Below are positions 50,246 through 61,288 of a stretch of 64,000 bases of DNA, one piece after another (position 1 is the stretch's first letter; each line of letters begins with the position of its first letter). This DNA is from Sinohyriopsis cumingii (taxonomy: Eukaryota; Mollusca; Bivalvia; Unionida; Unionidae). Where the stretch lies: contig CM068825.1 in NCBI GenBank assembly GCA_028554795.2, positions 95,228,951 through 95,292,950 on the forward strand, read 5' to 3'. Both the position numbers and the translations under genes were made by a program. A model generated the notes under the pieces. The model did not search any database, was not told the origin of the DNA, and was given only the letters and a program-made list of their open reading frames with translations.

Positions 50246-50899
50246 ACATTCGAAGACTGGTTTAATCTGCAAATAATACTTTTTGGAAACAAAACCAAGT
50301 TACTTAAGTGTCATCAATCAAAATATTTTTCAGATATATCCACAAACTGGATTAAGTTCAAACTTATAACCCAGTACAACCTTTGAACTTTAAAATGCAT
50401 ATCAGAGTGGTGATTATCAATATGTAATTGGAAAGCAACAAAATACAAAGTCTGAACACTTGTAATTGGAAAGCTACTAGAAGTCACAGTGTTCATAAGT
50501 TCAATGAAGTACAAAAATGCACACATAAAACCTTTGAACGGATCATAAGATCAATTAAAAGTTCTTCATGAAAGTGCAGATATGTTGGTAGTCCGATCTG
50601 CACTATTTTCATCCTGAAACATTGCAATAAGTGCTTTTGTGAAAACTCCATATCAATCCCATGATTCATGCAAGACTAGTAGTTTGGGTGTGGGAGGAGG
50701 GAATTATGTCATTTACCTCAAAATTTTAGGTACGATCCCTGCAATAGCACTGATCAAAACTGGAAATGATCCAATATCTCCTGATCATTAGTCTGCAATA
50801 TCAACCACAAGACATATCAGAGCAGCAGTGTTGCTACTGTATCCTAAAAATATAGTTTGCCATACACAGGCATAAGCCCTCTTTTTCTCTTTTACTTAC

Positions 50900-51135
50900 G
50901 CAAAGTTTGCTCTTGCTTTCTCTACATAATTCTTTGGCCTGTTGAGCATCAGGAAGGCATCTTTGGTGGAAATGGGTGGACTGTTTGCAAGAGCCGACTC
51001 CATGGCACTTTCGAAAGTTAAGCTGTACATGGATCCTGGTGACAGGGTACCATTCAATAAACTTGTGTTCTGGGGTGATAGTGTGTTATATGGACTGCTG
51101 GGAGCACCTGGTGATCCTATATTTGATAATGTGTT
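50900..51135 (-). CDS. FERMT: Kindlin exon: rest of F1 loop into F1-F2 boundary
   Basis: The exon starts in phase 0 after a TTTCCAG acceptor and ends two bases into a codon before a GTAAGT donor at 50894-50899. It encodes about 78 residues. The first two thirds are low-complexity, rich in Ser, Pro, Asn and Leu with repeated Ser-Pro steps (SPGAPSSP, LSPQN, LSPGS), consistent with the disordered F1 insertion loop. The last third (TFESAMESALANSP, then RPKNYVEKAR) matches the kindlin segment leading to the 'KA(K/R)xN' motif that precedes the F2 start. The Ser-Pro steps could be proline-directed phosphorylation sites; that is inference only. The antisense strand is also open here but shows no similarity and is a shadow. 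Confidence 0.93.
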
Positions 51136-51955
51136 CTGGAAAGAGAAGAGATAAGAATTTGGATGAAACTTCAAAGGTTAATTTTGATCTGTTTGTTTAT
51201 TTTGATATTCTGAATCATGACTGTGTCCAACTGTTTTGTATTAAATTGTGCACTTACCCAATAGACAATACAATCATGTTGTAGACTACAAAGTTTGACT
51301 CATCTGAGAGCAAAAGGTCACAACTTGCATCTGTACTTATACTTGTCAGATTGACACCATCTTCATTTCAGACCAAGAAGACATTTTTTTAAAAAAATCT
51401 TTAAGAGATAACCCATATTGATAAGACCATTCCTTCAGATGAATTTTGAGACACAACAATTTTCATGATGGCTACTGTGGTGACCATACTGGATATCTGA
51501 GAGGCACCATGTTCATTTAGGACCATCAAGACCACAGGATGAATGTTTGTGTAATGTTTCATAACAATTCTACATGTTATTTAGGAGGAGTAACAATAAC
51601 AAACTGGTGCTAATGGACTTCTGAACAATGGATGATGCACAACAGACCATCCCACAAGCTCTTCAAGGTTCGATATATGTATACTTTTTACACGGTTATC
51701 TTGAATAGGCAAAGAGAAGTTTGAAAAAACAGATATGAACATTTAACAGCATGTCTACCTTAAAATGTGTTCACTATTACAATTGATCAGGCTAAGCATG
51801 ATATTATGTAGAATGGCCAAGTCAGCATAAATGTGGGCAGACCATGGAGACATATTTTTTGATCTGTGTGATATCTTGAATGCGAAATGGTTCTCTAAGA
51901 TTTGGGTAAAATATAATAAGTAGAGGATGCCATAATGAATACATAAAGCACCAGT

Positions 51956-52105
51956 TAGTTACCTTGTTTGTAAGCACCTCTTCTTACTAGTTACCTTGTT
52001 CATAAGTACCCTTTTTTACTGTAGTTACCTTGTTCATAACCACTTTCTTACTGTAGTTACCTTGTTCATAACCACCCTTTCTTACTGTAGTTACCTAATG
52101 CTCAT
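51956..52105. repeat. ~35-bp short tandem repeat
   Basis: Four units of gtagttaccttgttcataac followed by cacyctttcttact. Confidence 0.85.
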
Positions 52106-52765
52106 CAGTGCTCTCTTTTTGATTTTTGGGCTTGTATTAAGAAGACTTTAACCAGACTGAACACTCATGTGAACAAAATTTCAATATTCAACAAAGAAAG
52201 AAACTGATTTACTTACAAAAGATGAAATTTTACATTTTTATTAGCTGATGTATATTGTTATATATAGAAAGTAATTTTATTGACAGTTTAATATTATTTA
52301 AATCAAACAGTTTCAATATACGCTCATGGTGAGGTGTTCAGTGATTATGAAATCTGCCTTCCTATCCATTCTGGCACCTTCTGGCATTTTGCAAATTGCT
52401 GACTATGCAAGTTTTTGTTTAGACTTCAAGATAGAAGCAAATAAAGGTATGTAAGTCTACACCTATGTTGGCCGATGTCCAAGTGCACAATAAATTCTGA
52501 TCTCACTCTACAAAGTACCTTTACAGCATCACTAAACACGACTTTGCTTGGAAAGAATTGGCAACAACATTCACTTTGTGTCCGTGTAAATCTTATGTGT
52601 TGAAGATCAAGTTTTATCATCCATATTGTTTATTTGTCTTCTTTTACCTGCAACAATACATATCTATGTGACCCTGGGGTGGTTACTGTTGCTGAGGATG
52701 GAACTCCATTTATAATAAGGTGTGGTAAAAGTAACTGCAATGCCTCATGTGGTTTGACTCCCAGT

Positions 52766-53283
52766 TTACGACATATACTTACTTGTAAGTTAAGTCTATT
52801 TTCAAACTGCTGAGTGTGTGTGTGATTTAGATTTTTAACGTAGCTTTTAAAAAATTCAGTCATATCACTATGATGCCTGCTGTGTGGCAGTTTATAGTGA
52901 TGTCTAGCACTGGGGCATCATGCCATAGACATGTAGCATTATGTCCCACTCAGTCACATTATCCTGACACCAGGCCAATCAGTCCTAACACTAACCTCTT
53001 AATGCTGAGCGCAAAGCAGAAAGGTAGCTGTTAGTACCACTTTTATAAATCTTTGGTATGACTTGGCCGAGGATCGAACCCACGACCTCCCACATCCAAG
53101 TTGGACACTCTAACCACTCAAACTGCTGAGAACAGATCTGCCATTGCATAATATGCCAGCAGATCTGGGTCTATGCAATTTGTTAGGATTAATCAGCCAA
53201 ACAAAAAACCTAGACACTGACATGCTGGCACACAGTTTGCAGTTGTACTTGACTTATAAGCAAGTACATTGAATATATGGTAT
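52766..53283 (-). mobile_element. Twin-hairpin MITE, copy 9, split by a SINE
   Basis: The left part (52766-52814) carries acttacttgtaagttaagtc; the right part (53131-53283) carries agatctgccattgcataata, a matching arm GGCAGATCTGGGTCTATGC-like, and acttgacttataagcaagta at the end. The two halves join at the SINE target duplication TCAAACTGCTGAG. Confidence 0.85.
52802..53130 (-). mobile_element. SINE-B copy inside a hairpin MITE
   Basis: The SINE (52815-53117, 303 bp) is flanked by the perfect 13-bp duplication TCAAACTGCTGAG (52802-52814, 53118-53130). On the minus strand it starts GTGGTTAGAG inside the A box, has a B box GGTTCGATCC, the full body, and ends in a (CA)n run. This copy gives the best estimate of SINE-B length and ends. 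Confidence 0.93.
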
Positions 53284-53339
53284 TCTTTTTAAAGTACATA
53301 ACAGTACATTGAGATACTAGCAAAACTTAATCTTAACAG

Positions 53340-53616
53340 CCATAATGGGGTCCCTGAGTGGCCGAGTGGTCTAAAGTGCTCTCCGTTATGGATCACTGCC
53401 ATCTCACCTCTGTCTGCGTGGGTTCGAGTCTAGGATTCGGCTAACATAGGTATGTGAGAAAGCTTGCCAGTAGCTTCTCGTGGGTCGTTGGTTCTTTTTG
53501 GGGTTTTGCCGGGTTCTTCCTCCACCATTAATACTGGCTGCCATGCATAGCCTATCATGTGCTGAAATATGGCATTAAACCCCACAACAACAACAACAAC
53601 AACAACCACCATAATG
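53340..53616 (+). mobile_element. SINE-A copy 4 with target-site duplication
   Basis: The SINE is 53348-53608, flanked by CCATAATG (53340-53347, 53609-53616). A box TGGCCGAGTGG, B box GGTTCGAGTCT, body, then (AAC)n. It lies 57 bp from the hairpin MITE. Confidence 0.92.
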
Positions 53617-53737
53617 TCAGTGTGTTATGGTCTTTGCTGTTGTTTTGAGTAACAGCATTTCAACACATTATCCAGTATATCATACTGAGGAAATGGGAAC
53701 TAAGTGCATGTCCCAAGAATACAACCCTCCAGGCTCG

Positions 53738-54535
53738 CAATTAGTGAAAACAGGGATAAAAATTAGTGAATTTTGACATGAATTCGTGAAGCGATCTTCG
53801 AGTCCAGGAATATTTGTCAGAACAAATGTTTAGCATGGTCTCCAGCTAATAAAGGTAAATTGTGTTCAACAAGAAAACTCACAAACAATGCTTCAGCATT
53901 GTTTAGTATGCAGGTCTTCCGTTAAGAGCTGAAATCTGCTGCAAATTATTTATTTTACCAACAGCTATGTGCTTTTTCCTACCAATGTGCTTCCTCACAT
54001 CGTCTCTGCCACCATGCCCATTGCTAAAATTTGTGGCACACTGCATACAAAAAGCATGATGTATATCAGTGTTGATGGCTGAATGCATGGCCAATTTTTG
54101 GTATATTCCAAACTAAACTTCACTTTTGTGCAATACATTTCTTTTTCCTTGTTGGTGAAGACATTTTCAATGCCAAATGGTAATTTAAATCAGTGTATGC
54201 AGTGCATGCGCAGAGCTAAATTCCAGTTAGACCCCAGTTTCTCTCAAAAGCATTTGCAAAAGAACTCTTATACATATAGATTAAAATATGCTTAAATGCC
54301 TGCTACTGGGCCAACTGTACCAATCAGCTATAGTTCCACTAATATCGTGACTAGCAGTACCCAACCATTTCGGCAAACTCCCATATCAGGACTAGCACTT
54401 AACGGGAAATCGGTTATTTTATTAAAGATTGAATATAATTGAGAATTGGGGAATTCATAATTTTTTTTGGTATGCAGCATGAATCCGTGAATCGCTGAAA
54501 AAGTCATGAAATTCACGCCAAAATCGTAAGGGTCT
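53738..54535 (-). mobile_element. hAT-like element relic with zinc finger
   Basis: The left edge CAGGCTCGCAATTAGTG and the right edge, read on the minus strand as CAGACCCTTACGATTTTGG, are weak inverted termini of hAT style. The minus strand between carries a zinc-finger frame (53903-54094) with FCMQC, then GHGGRDDVRKHIGRKKH, a C2H2/BED-type finger with all four ligands present. Further downstream fragments (VFLLNTIYLY; QIFLDSKIA) match the next conserved region of such proteins but with frame changes and stops. Edges are uncertain and no 8-bp target duplication was found. Confidence 0.6.
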
Positions 54536-54645
54536 GAAGCTATGCAAGTGACCCAGGCTGATCTGGGGGTGTATCAAACCGACAACCCTTGGATTATGAG
54601 TCTGATGCTCAACAACTCAGTTACCTTGGTTCTCTCGAGGTGGAT
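54535..54645 (-). mobile_element. Fragment of a third tRNA-headed SINE (SINE-C)
   Basis: The minus strand reads a tRNA-like run (CTGAGTTGTTGAGCATCAGA, CTCATAATC) and a B-box-like GGTTTGATAC. A related B-box region is seen at 23290-23325 on the minus strand. Confidence 0.5.
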
Positions 54646-54832
54646 GAATTAAAGAATCTGGAGCAATCAAATGACTTTGATTGGCTGATCATTTAACCTC
54701 ACATGTGCCAGACCTAGGGACTGAACCCAAAACTGATGAAATGCCAAGAGAGCAAACAACCATGTGTAAAGAATGCAGGTGGGAGAACTTCCTGTGCATT
54801 ATATTTTTCTGCTATTTCTTAAAATTAAGAAT

Positions 54833-55135
54833 CCTGTATGCCTGCCTTGGATGTGGGAGGTTGCAGGTTCAAACCCCAGCCAAATCATACCAGACCTACA
54901 AAAATGCTACTAGCAGCTGCCTTGCTTGGTGCTCAGCGTTAAGCATTTAGTGTTAGGACTGATCAGCATAGTGTCAAGATAATGTGACTGGGTGGGACAT
55001 CATGCAACATGTCTGCTGTATGATGCCCCAGTGCTAGACATTACTATAAACTGCCACACTGTGGACGTTGTAGTGATATGACTGAAATACTGTTAAAGCT
55101 ATGTTAAAAATCCAAACACAAACACACACAACAGA
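54833..55135 (+). mobile_element. SINE-B copy, 5'-truncated in the head
   Basis: It starts at ctgccttggatgtgggaggt, keeps the B box (GGTTCAAACCCC) and the complete body, and ends aaacacaaacacacacaac. The A box is missing. Confidence 0.88.
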
Positions 55136-55240
55136 TTTCCTAGACTGCATGTATCACATATCTTCAAAGACTTGGCACCACTTAGCATGTGACACTGCCA
55201 AGTGTTTTCAAAGAGGTGACAGTATGCCTCCAATAAAGAG

Positions 55241-55441
55241 ATATATATGCGTCCAACTTCAAACAACATAGGCTTTGATCTGCCAGCATACTTTGTGCTG
55301 GCAGATCATGGTCTATGTTGTTTAATCCACTAGTTAAACAAACTGCATAGACCCAGATCCACTGGCAAATTATGTGACAGCAGATATGGCTGTATGCTGC
55401 CTTCAGTTGGATCTGATTTAAGTGTGATTACATACGGTACC
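55241..55441 (-). mobile_element. Twin-hairpin MITE, copy 10
   Basis: AACAACATAGGCTTTGATCTGCC-type arm with GGCAGATCATGGTCTATGTTGTT-type partner (18-base-class stem), then CTGCATAGACCCAGATCC with a decayed partner. It ends gtgattacatacggta. Confidence 0.85.
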
Positions 55442-55444
55442 TAT

Positions 55445-57860
55445 TACTCTTTATTGATAAGAACCCATTTTAACTGTGATGTATGGTCAAGATTAAAGTT
55501 GTTAACCATTATGTTAATAGTATATTTGCAATTTACCAATGTTCCATGAAATAATGTGTCTCACTGGTGTCTATGTAATGATGTATTCTCTCCATTCACA
55601 ATTTAACTACCAGTAACTTGAATACAAAACTTGAACACTGCCTGACATTTTACCATGCTTATCTGGAGAGACAAAAAAGCAGGACATTGCAGGATGATAA
55701 TTCCTTTAACAAAAAGGTTATGACCCAAATATCTGAAAAGTCTGTATATGCAAATACAGCACAGAGAAAATACATAGACTGCAGAACTTAAAAGTAATTT
55801 ACCAAGCAATGAATTCTCCTATATTAATTTTAGGGAAAAATAACTGGCAATTAGCTTTGGTTAACTGTTAATTTATGCATAGGTATGACAGTGTCTGTTG
55901 AATCGATGTGTAAGTTTTTCAGTCTTCTTGCGATTGTGAGACTGCAAAGTGATTGGTGAATCGCTTACACCGTTTATGTATATTTATAGTACAGATTTAT
56001 AGTACAGATAAAGTTATTTCATGTTGTCTCAAATGTTTGCTGTATTTTATTGATAAAACATCAGACTCCTGTGGTTCCAGATTTATGTATATAGGTTAAT
56101 ATTTGATGAATCTAAAAGTAAAGTCTTTCCAAATCAGGATGTTGTATTAAAGTTACAACTGAAGTAAAAGTCAAAATTATTCCAGACTAGGATGTATATA
56201 TGCACATCCATGTGGCTCTGAAGGCAGCACATCTAAGTTAGTTATATTTCTGATAAACGGATCAATCAAGAATGACACTATCTTGAAAATAAGACCTTTC
56301 ACTTTTTGCTTGGCAAAATAATTAGCCTAATTATGCAACTGATTAAGCCATTAATTATCAGTTCACATTAACCACAATCCCCTATTTAACCCAGTAAGAA
56401 TATGATAACAGCATGTTAATGGGTCTCCTGATAACTTGGGCGTGTTTGGCATGGTGGGAGAGGCCCCACAATAATGTCAACAAAACAGGTTAAATGGCAG
56501 GCAGCTGCAGAAGTAACCTGCCTCATAATAAAATATATTTGTAGCATCTATTTTCTCATTACACAGTCTAGAATAATAAGCAAGTGATTCACAACAACAT
56601 GAAATGAAACCATCTAAAGGTTCCAGTTCATGTCACTGCAAAGCAAACAAAATCATCACTCGTGATTATTCTCATGAAGAATTGACATGAGAGAGGTAAA
56701 CTAGGCAAAGTTTTGGTATCTGTAAATTCCAACATGGGCAACTGCCTCCAGGGCATGGGCCAGATAAGTAATTTTTAAAACCACACCCTATGATGTAAAT
56801 TAATGGATAAAACCGGGTCATGGTCTGCATTCTGTCCAAAGGCTTTATTTTGCCCAATGCAGTGTAAATTATATTAAATACTTTACAACAGCCTTATGTT
56901 TTCTCAAATTTGAAGATCAACATTTCTGGAGGTAAAAAATTTAATTTGCTACCTTTAAATTTGCACGTGGAAATAAGGACAGGCCCATCATTTTTTCAAT
57001 GAGAGTTTCAAAGATTTAATATTTTTTCCAATAAGGGTTCAATTTTGAGATCAGTTGGTAGGTTTAGCCTAATATGACCAACCTTCCCTGCTGTTCAGCA
57101 GATAATTTAACTGGAAAAAGGTGGGTTAAATGAGTGCCAAGCTGACCCACTACCATCCCTTTCAGTTTGCCATTGGGTCAATGATGCAACAATGAGCCAT
57201 GCTGTAGGTACGGCAGAGTCCATTTTTAAAAGTCTCCTATTCGCAACAATTGACTGAAACCTGAACTGAAAATGGATTATTCAACACCTAAAATGATCAT
57301 AATGCAAAAATGTCTTCTTGTTGGAGTCACTGCTGAACCACGTGCAAGGTGTTCTACATGAAATTTCTGAAAGAAGTTGAATGGTTGCTATTTTTTTGCA
57401 AGCCTATCAGTACATAATTAAAATTATTCACTGAGCTGCCTAATTCATACATATCATGAATACCGATATACAGTTCTGTTTATTGCATGTCAGAATATGA
57501 TGATTTTGTATAATTCAGTGGTGTTAAATCTGTAAGAGCTTGAATATGTAGTCAGATGCTTGTGAAATATGACTTCAGTGACTAGTTATGTAAAAAAGAT
57601 ATTAATATATTTCAGAGTGATAGGACCTCAGTCATACATTATCTTTGTAAATGAGATATAATTCCAGTGAAATGTTTACTACATTCCATCTACCACTTTG
57701 CACAAGTATGCATTTAGCTGTGCAATAAATCATTATTTTACAGGTAGTCTTTTGAAAAGAAGCAAATAGAAGTGGGACGTACACAACTGTAGTGACAGCA
57801 GGAGGTTAAACATAAGTCAAAAACTGGCAATATTTCTATTTAATGTGTGGAGATCAAGCT
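55445..57860. other. Intron sequence, nothing recognised
   Basis: Unique-looking AT-rich intronic DNA. No supported gene or repeat. Confidence 0.6.
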
Positions 57861-57867
57861 GTTGGTC

Positions 57868-58281
57868 AGTATTAAAGTGGCAAGTAACGGCAGTGTGTGA
57901 TGTCATTGTACATCAGTATTAAAGTGTCAAGTAATGACAGTGTGTGATGTCAATGTACGTCAAAAAGTGGCAAGTAATGGCAGTGTGTGATGTCAATGTA
58001 CGTCAGTATTAAAGTGGCAAGTAATGGTAGTGTGTGATGTCAATGTACATCAGTATTAAAGTGGCAAGTAATGGTAGTGCGTGATGTCAATGCACATCAG
58101 TATTAAAGTGTCAAGTAATGACAGTGTGTGATGTCAATGTACATCAAAAAGTGGCAAGTATTGGCAGTGTGTGATGTCAATGTACGTCAGTATTAAAGTG
58201 GCAAGTACTGGCAGTGTGTGATGTTAATGTACGTCAGTATTAAAGTGGCAAGTAATGTCAGTGTGTGATGTCAATGTAGAG
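57868..58281. repeat. 47-bp satellite with four-unit higher-order pattern
   Basis: Nine units of agtattaaagtggcaagtaa, tggcagtgtgtgatgtcaat, gtacgtc. Unit variants 'gtgtcaag..tgacag' and the short 'aaaaagtggc' occur as neighbours twice (units 2-3 and 6-7), so blocks of four units have been duplicated. Confidence 0.93.
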
Positions 58282-58299
58282 ACAATTCTGTGGGGAAAA

Positions 58300-59148
58300 T
58301 TGATAACTGGTTTGTAGGAAATTTGACAGTATTGTACATTTTGATGAAAATAGGGACAATTCTGTGGGGGAAATTTATATTTTAGGCAGTGGGGAGGGAA
58401 CATGATCTTGACTTCACTGAAATGAACTGAGTGGACGATACACTAGATAACTGGTATTTTTTATTTAGATATTGATTAATGATGAAGACATTGATGATTT
58501 TCAAGATAAATGGACTTTTGAAAACTTTACTGCTCATAACTTTTGCACTTATGCAAATGTTGGATGTGTGCATAATACGAAATTTGACTGCATTCTTGGA
58601 AATGGACCAAAATAAGCCATAAAAACAATGATATTTTTGCATCCAAAATTAACAGCTTTGTTGACTTTCCAATTCTCACTTGAGTAAATTTAATAAAATT
58701 GTACAACCTTTGACATCCTTTATTATTTTTTCACCACCCTGAATATTACAATTAATGTAAAATTCTCCCACCCCCACTCCTGCATTTCATACACTTACAT
58801 ATAAGAGGTAAAATGAATATTGCAGATAAAACTGCACAGAAAGAAAGCATGATTTGTAGTTTACTTTTACTTGACTTTACTTTTGACTGAACACATTTTA
58901 CATTTGAAAATATCTGGTAAAAATAATTATACCATTGAAGAAAACTTATGCATTTAAAATGTTATATAACTTTGAACAACTATTTTAAAAACTTGCCCTG
59001 CAAAGCCAGATATACTAAAGTCACTGCATTCTCTCATGAATACACTACAGCCTGAACAAATTTTCAGTTCTACACAACTGTTAGTCTGACTGGGCTTCAT
59101 AACGAAAAGGGTTAAATGAGTTGCATGGGGCATCAAGGTTGTACTTAC
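58300..59148. other. Intron sequence, nothing recognised
   Basis: gggacaattctgtggggaaa occurs twice just after the satellite. Otherwise nothing supported. Confidence 0.55.
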
Positions 59149-59369
59149 TGATGGTGAAGGGCCCATTGGACTTCTGTTAAATGGACTAAGGCGATCAAGG
59201 CTGTTGTTGGAGAGATGGTGAGAAGTATTTCCATTTATTCCGACAGGTTCCTCCTTCAATTCTTTCTTCTTTTTCTTCTTATCTTGATTTAAGTTTTCTT
59301 TAATGTTCTTTTTTAAATCATCTTTATCAAACTTTTTCATCAATGATAATTCCTCCGGATGCCTTATTC
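59149..59369 (-). CDS. FERMT: Kindlin exon: F1 lobe with lysine-rich loop
   Basis: This exon begins with two bases completing a split glycine codon after a pyrimidine-rich tract ending in CAG (acceptor at 59370-59371), and ends in phase 0 before a GTAAGT donor (59143-59148). It encodes about 73 residues. The opening motif IRHPEELSL is a kindlin F1 signature. It is followed by an acidic/basic stretch and a run of seven residues containing six lysines (DKKKKKK), then a Ser/Asn/Pro-rich tail ending GPSPS. In kindlins the F1 lobe carries a long disordered loop whose poly-lysine segment binds acidic phospholipids; the lysine run here sits where that loop is expected. A read-through ORF extends into intron on both sides, but splice sites and homology define the exon. 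Confidence in identity is high; the exact donor is the best of two overlapping options. Confidence 0.93.
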
Positions 59370-60279
59370 CTGAAATAAAATTGAGAAGAAACAATTTATT
59401 TAAAAATGAGAAACAAAAGTCAAATATCATAAAATATCTGTTGGGCCTTTTTAATTAAAGAATTGGGTCTGTTTGTGCATTTAATGTTTAGCAGCACATC
59501 AATACATACTAGGTCACACAGTGCAAAGTCACATTAGGGTGGCAGATCTGGTTTGGAAGAGAAAACTTGGACTGGAACATTCAAATAGCATGAATGGTCA
59601 TGTTAGGTCAACCTTGAAAGAAAACTTCACTTGCATTTGCAGTGATTGGTTAAGCAGATTAATATTCATGGAAAATGTGGAAGGCATACTGCAATCCCAA
59701 AAACACTTTCAAGGAGCATTTTACCTTTATGGAATTTAATTTTCTTTGGATGTTACTTCGTTTATTCCTTTAAACTGATATAAAAGGAGAAGAAAAAACA
59801 CATGCATAATTACCATGCCATCAGAGCCAATGACTGTTACCACATGTACATCTGCTATCTACCCATGTCATGTGTCAGTTGGATCCACCCAATTTTATCC
59901 AACTTTATGTATCTGTTTGCCCATTGTTTCTTGAAAAAATTTACATTCTTTATTTCTCAAAGTACAAATACATTTTATTCACTTTTATTGTTGGTATTCT
60001 GTAAAATAAACTTAAAGAGTTCTGGGAAAATTCAAGGAGTGTATCAAGACATTCAAGGTCTTTTGGAAGATAAAAAAACTGAGGATTTTTCAAGGCTGTA
60101 CAAACCATGATTTCCATTCCAGGTTTGAACAGCAAAGCAATCAAGTGAGATATATGGACCTAAATGCCAAAACAAGACTTTCAAAGCAAATGCTGCTGAT
60201 TATATCAATGACGATAATGCCTTCAACAATAATTACCATTAGGTCCATCCCATCTACAATAAAACCTCAACATTTTGAG

Positions 60280-60427
60280 TGTTATGTATATTTGATTTAA
60301 TTATATCTGATTTAATTGTTTGTAAGTTTTAAAATCTTTTTTTTAAATTTTAATTTCAACTAATTTGTAAGCTTGTTGTTTTCACTCTTTCTTGTGTTAC
60401 TGTTTATTCGAGCCTAGACATGTAACA
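60280..60427 (+). mobile_element. LTR-like block, family L2, internally deleted copy
   Basis: It starts TGTTATGTATATTTGATTTAA and ends CATGTAACA. Its last ~60 bp (from gcttgttgttttcactcttt) are nearly identical to 38590-38649, but the middle ~770 bp is gone. Confidence 0.65.
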
Positions 60428-60841
60428 TAAGATTGGGTAATAAATGTTACTGCAAACTTGAAAATCTTATTATAAATAATCAAATACTGACTTATGATTA
60501 GTCAGAATTTCGAGTTGGATTTGGTGTCTAGTTTTATAATGAAAAGACAGAAGATGGGCATCAGATTGCAGGAAAGCTCCCAAAATTTCCCCCGAGATGA
60601 TCTGTTGTCGCCATTCCAAAATTCATGATTTGTAAATTAATAATAATCTCTTGTCTCCAATCCAAAATTCATCATTTGTAAATTAATTAATAAACATTTT
60701 CACATATTGAGCCCTCTGACCAATAAACTAGTCACAACACTTTTAATTAAATTGTATTTCATTCCATCCACAATAACAAAAACTGATTTGTAAGTGAACA
60801 TATTAACATTTTGATATGCAGTATCATTTATATTTCCTCTG

Positions 60842-61012
60842 AACTTGGATCCAAATGCAAGCTTCAAAGACCCAGATCTGCTGCCGCATGATGCAGTCTG
60901 TTCAAAGTGATTAGTATAACAAACAACACTGCCTCTGATCTGCCAGCATATTATACAACAGGTCAGGGACTGTTATCTGACGTTGGTTTTGACTTTTGAG
61001 TATATATGGTAT
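60842..61012 (+). mobile_element. Twin-hairpin MITE, copy 11
   Basis: Left arm AAGACCCAGATCTGCTGCCG without a clear partner; right arm CTCTGATCTGCCAGC with GGTCAGGGACTGTTATCTGA. It ends ttgacttttgagtatatatggta. Confidence 0.7.
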
Positions 61013-61040
61013 ATTAAACACTCATCACAAGCATAACGAG

Positions 61041-61288
61041 TTGTTGTTGTTGTTGTTATAGGGTTCAACGCCATTTTTTCAGCACAAGATAGGCTATACA
61101 TGGTGGCCAGTATAAATGGTGGAGGAAGAACCTTGAAAAAACCCTGATAGAACCACCGACCCACGAGAAGCCACTGGCAAGCTTTCTCACACAGGCCAAT
61201 TCTGAGACTTAAACCCACATGGACAGAGGTGAGATGGTAGTGATCTGTAACGGTGAGCACTTTAGACCACTCGGACACTCAGGGCCCC
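61041..61288 (-). mobile_element. SINE-A copy 5
   Basis: On the minus strand: GGGGCCCTGAGTGTCCGAGTGG head, B box decayed (GGTTTAAGTCT), the family body, aaatggcgttgaaccc, and an (AAC)n tail at 61041-61058. No target duplication seen. Confidence 0.88.

Noticed and set aside
50942-51284. Plus-strand ORFs over the kindlin loop exon
   Set aside because: They are shadows of the minus-strand exon, which has splice sites and clear similarity.
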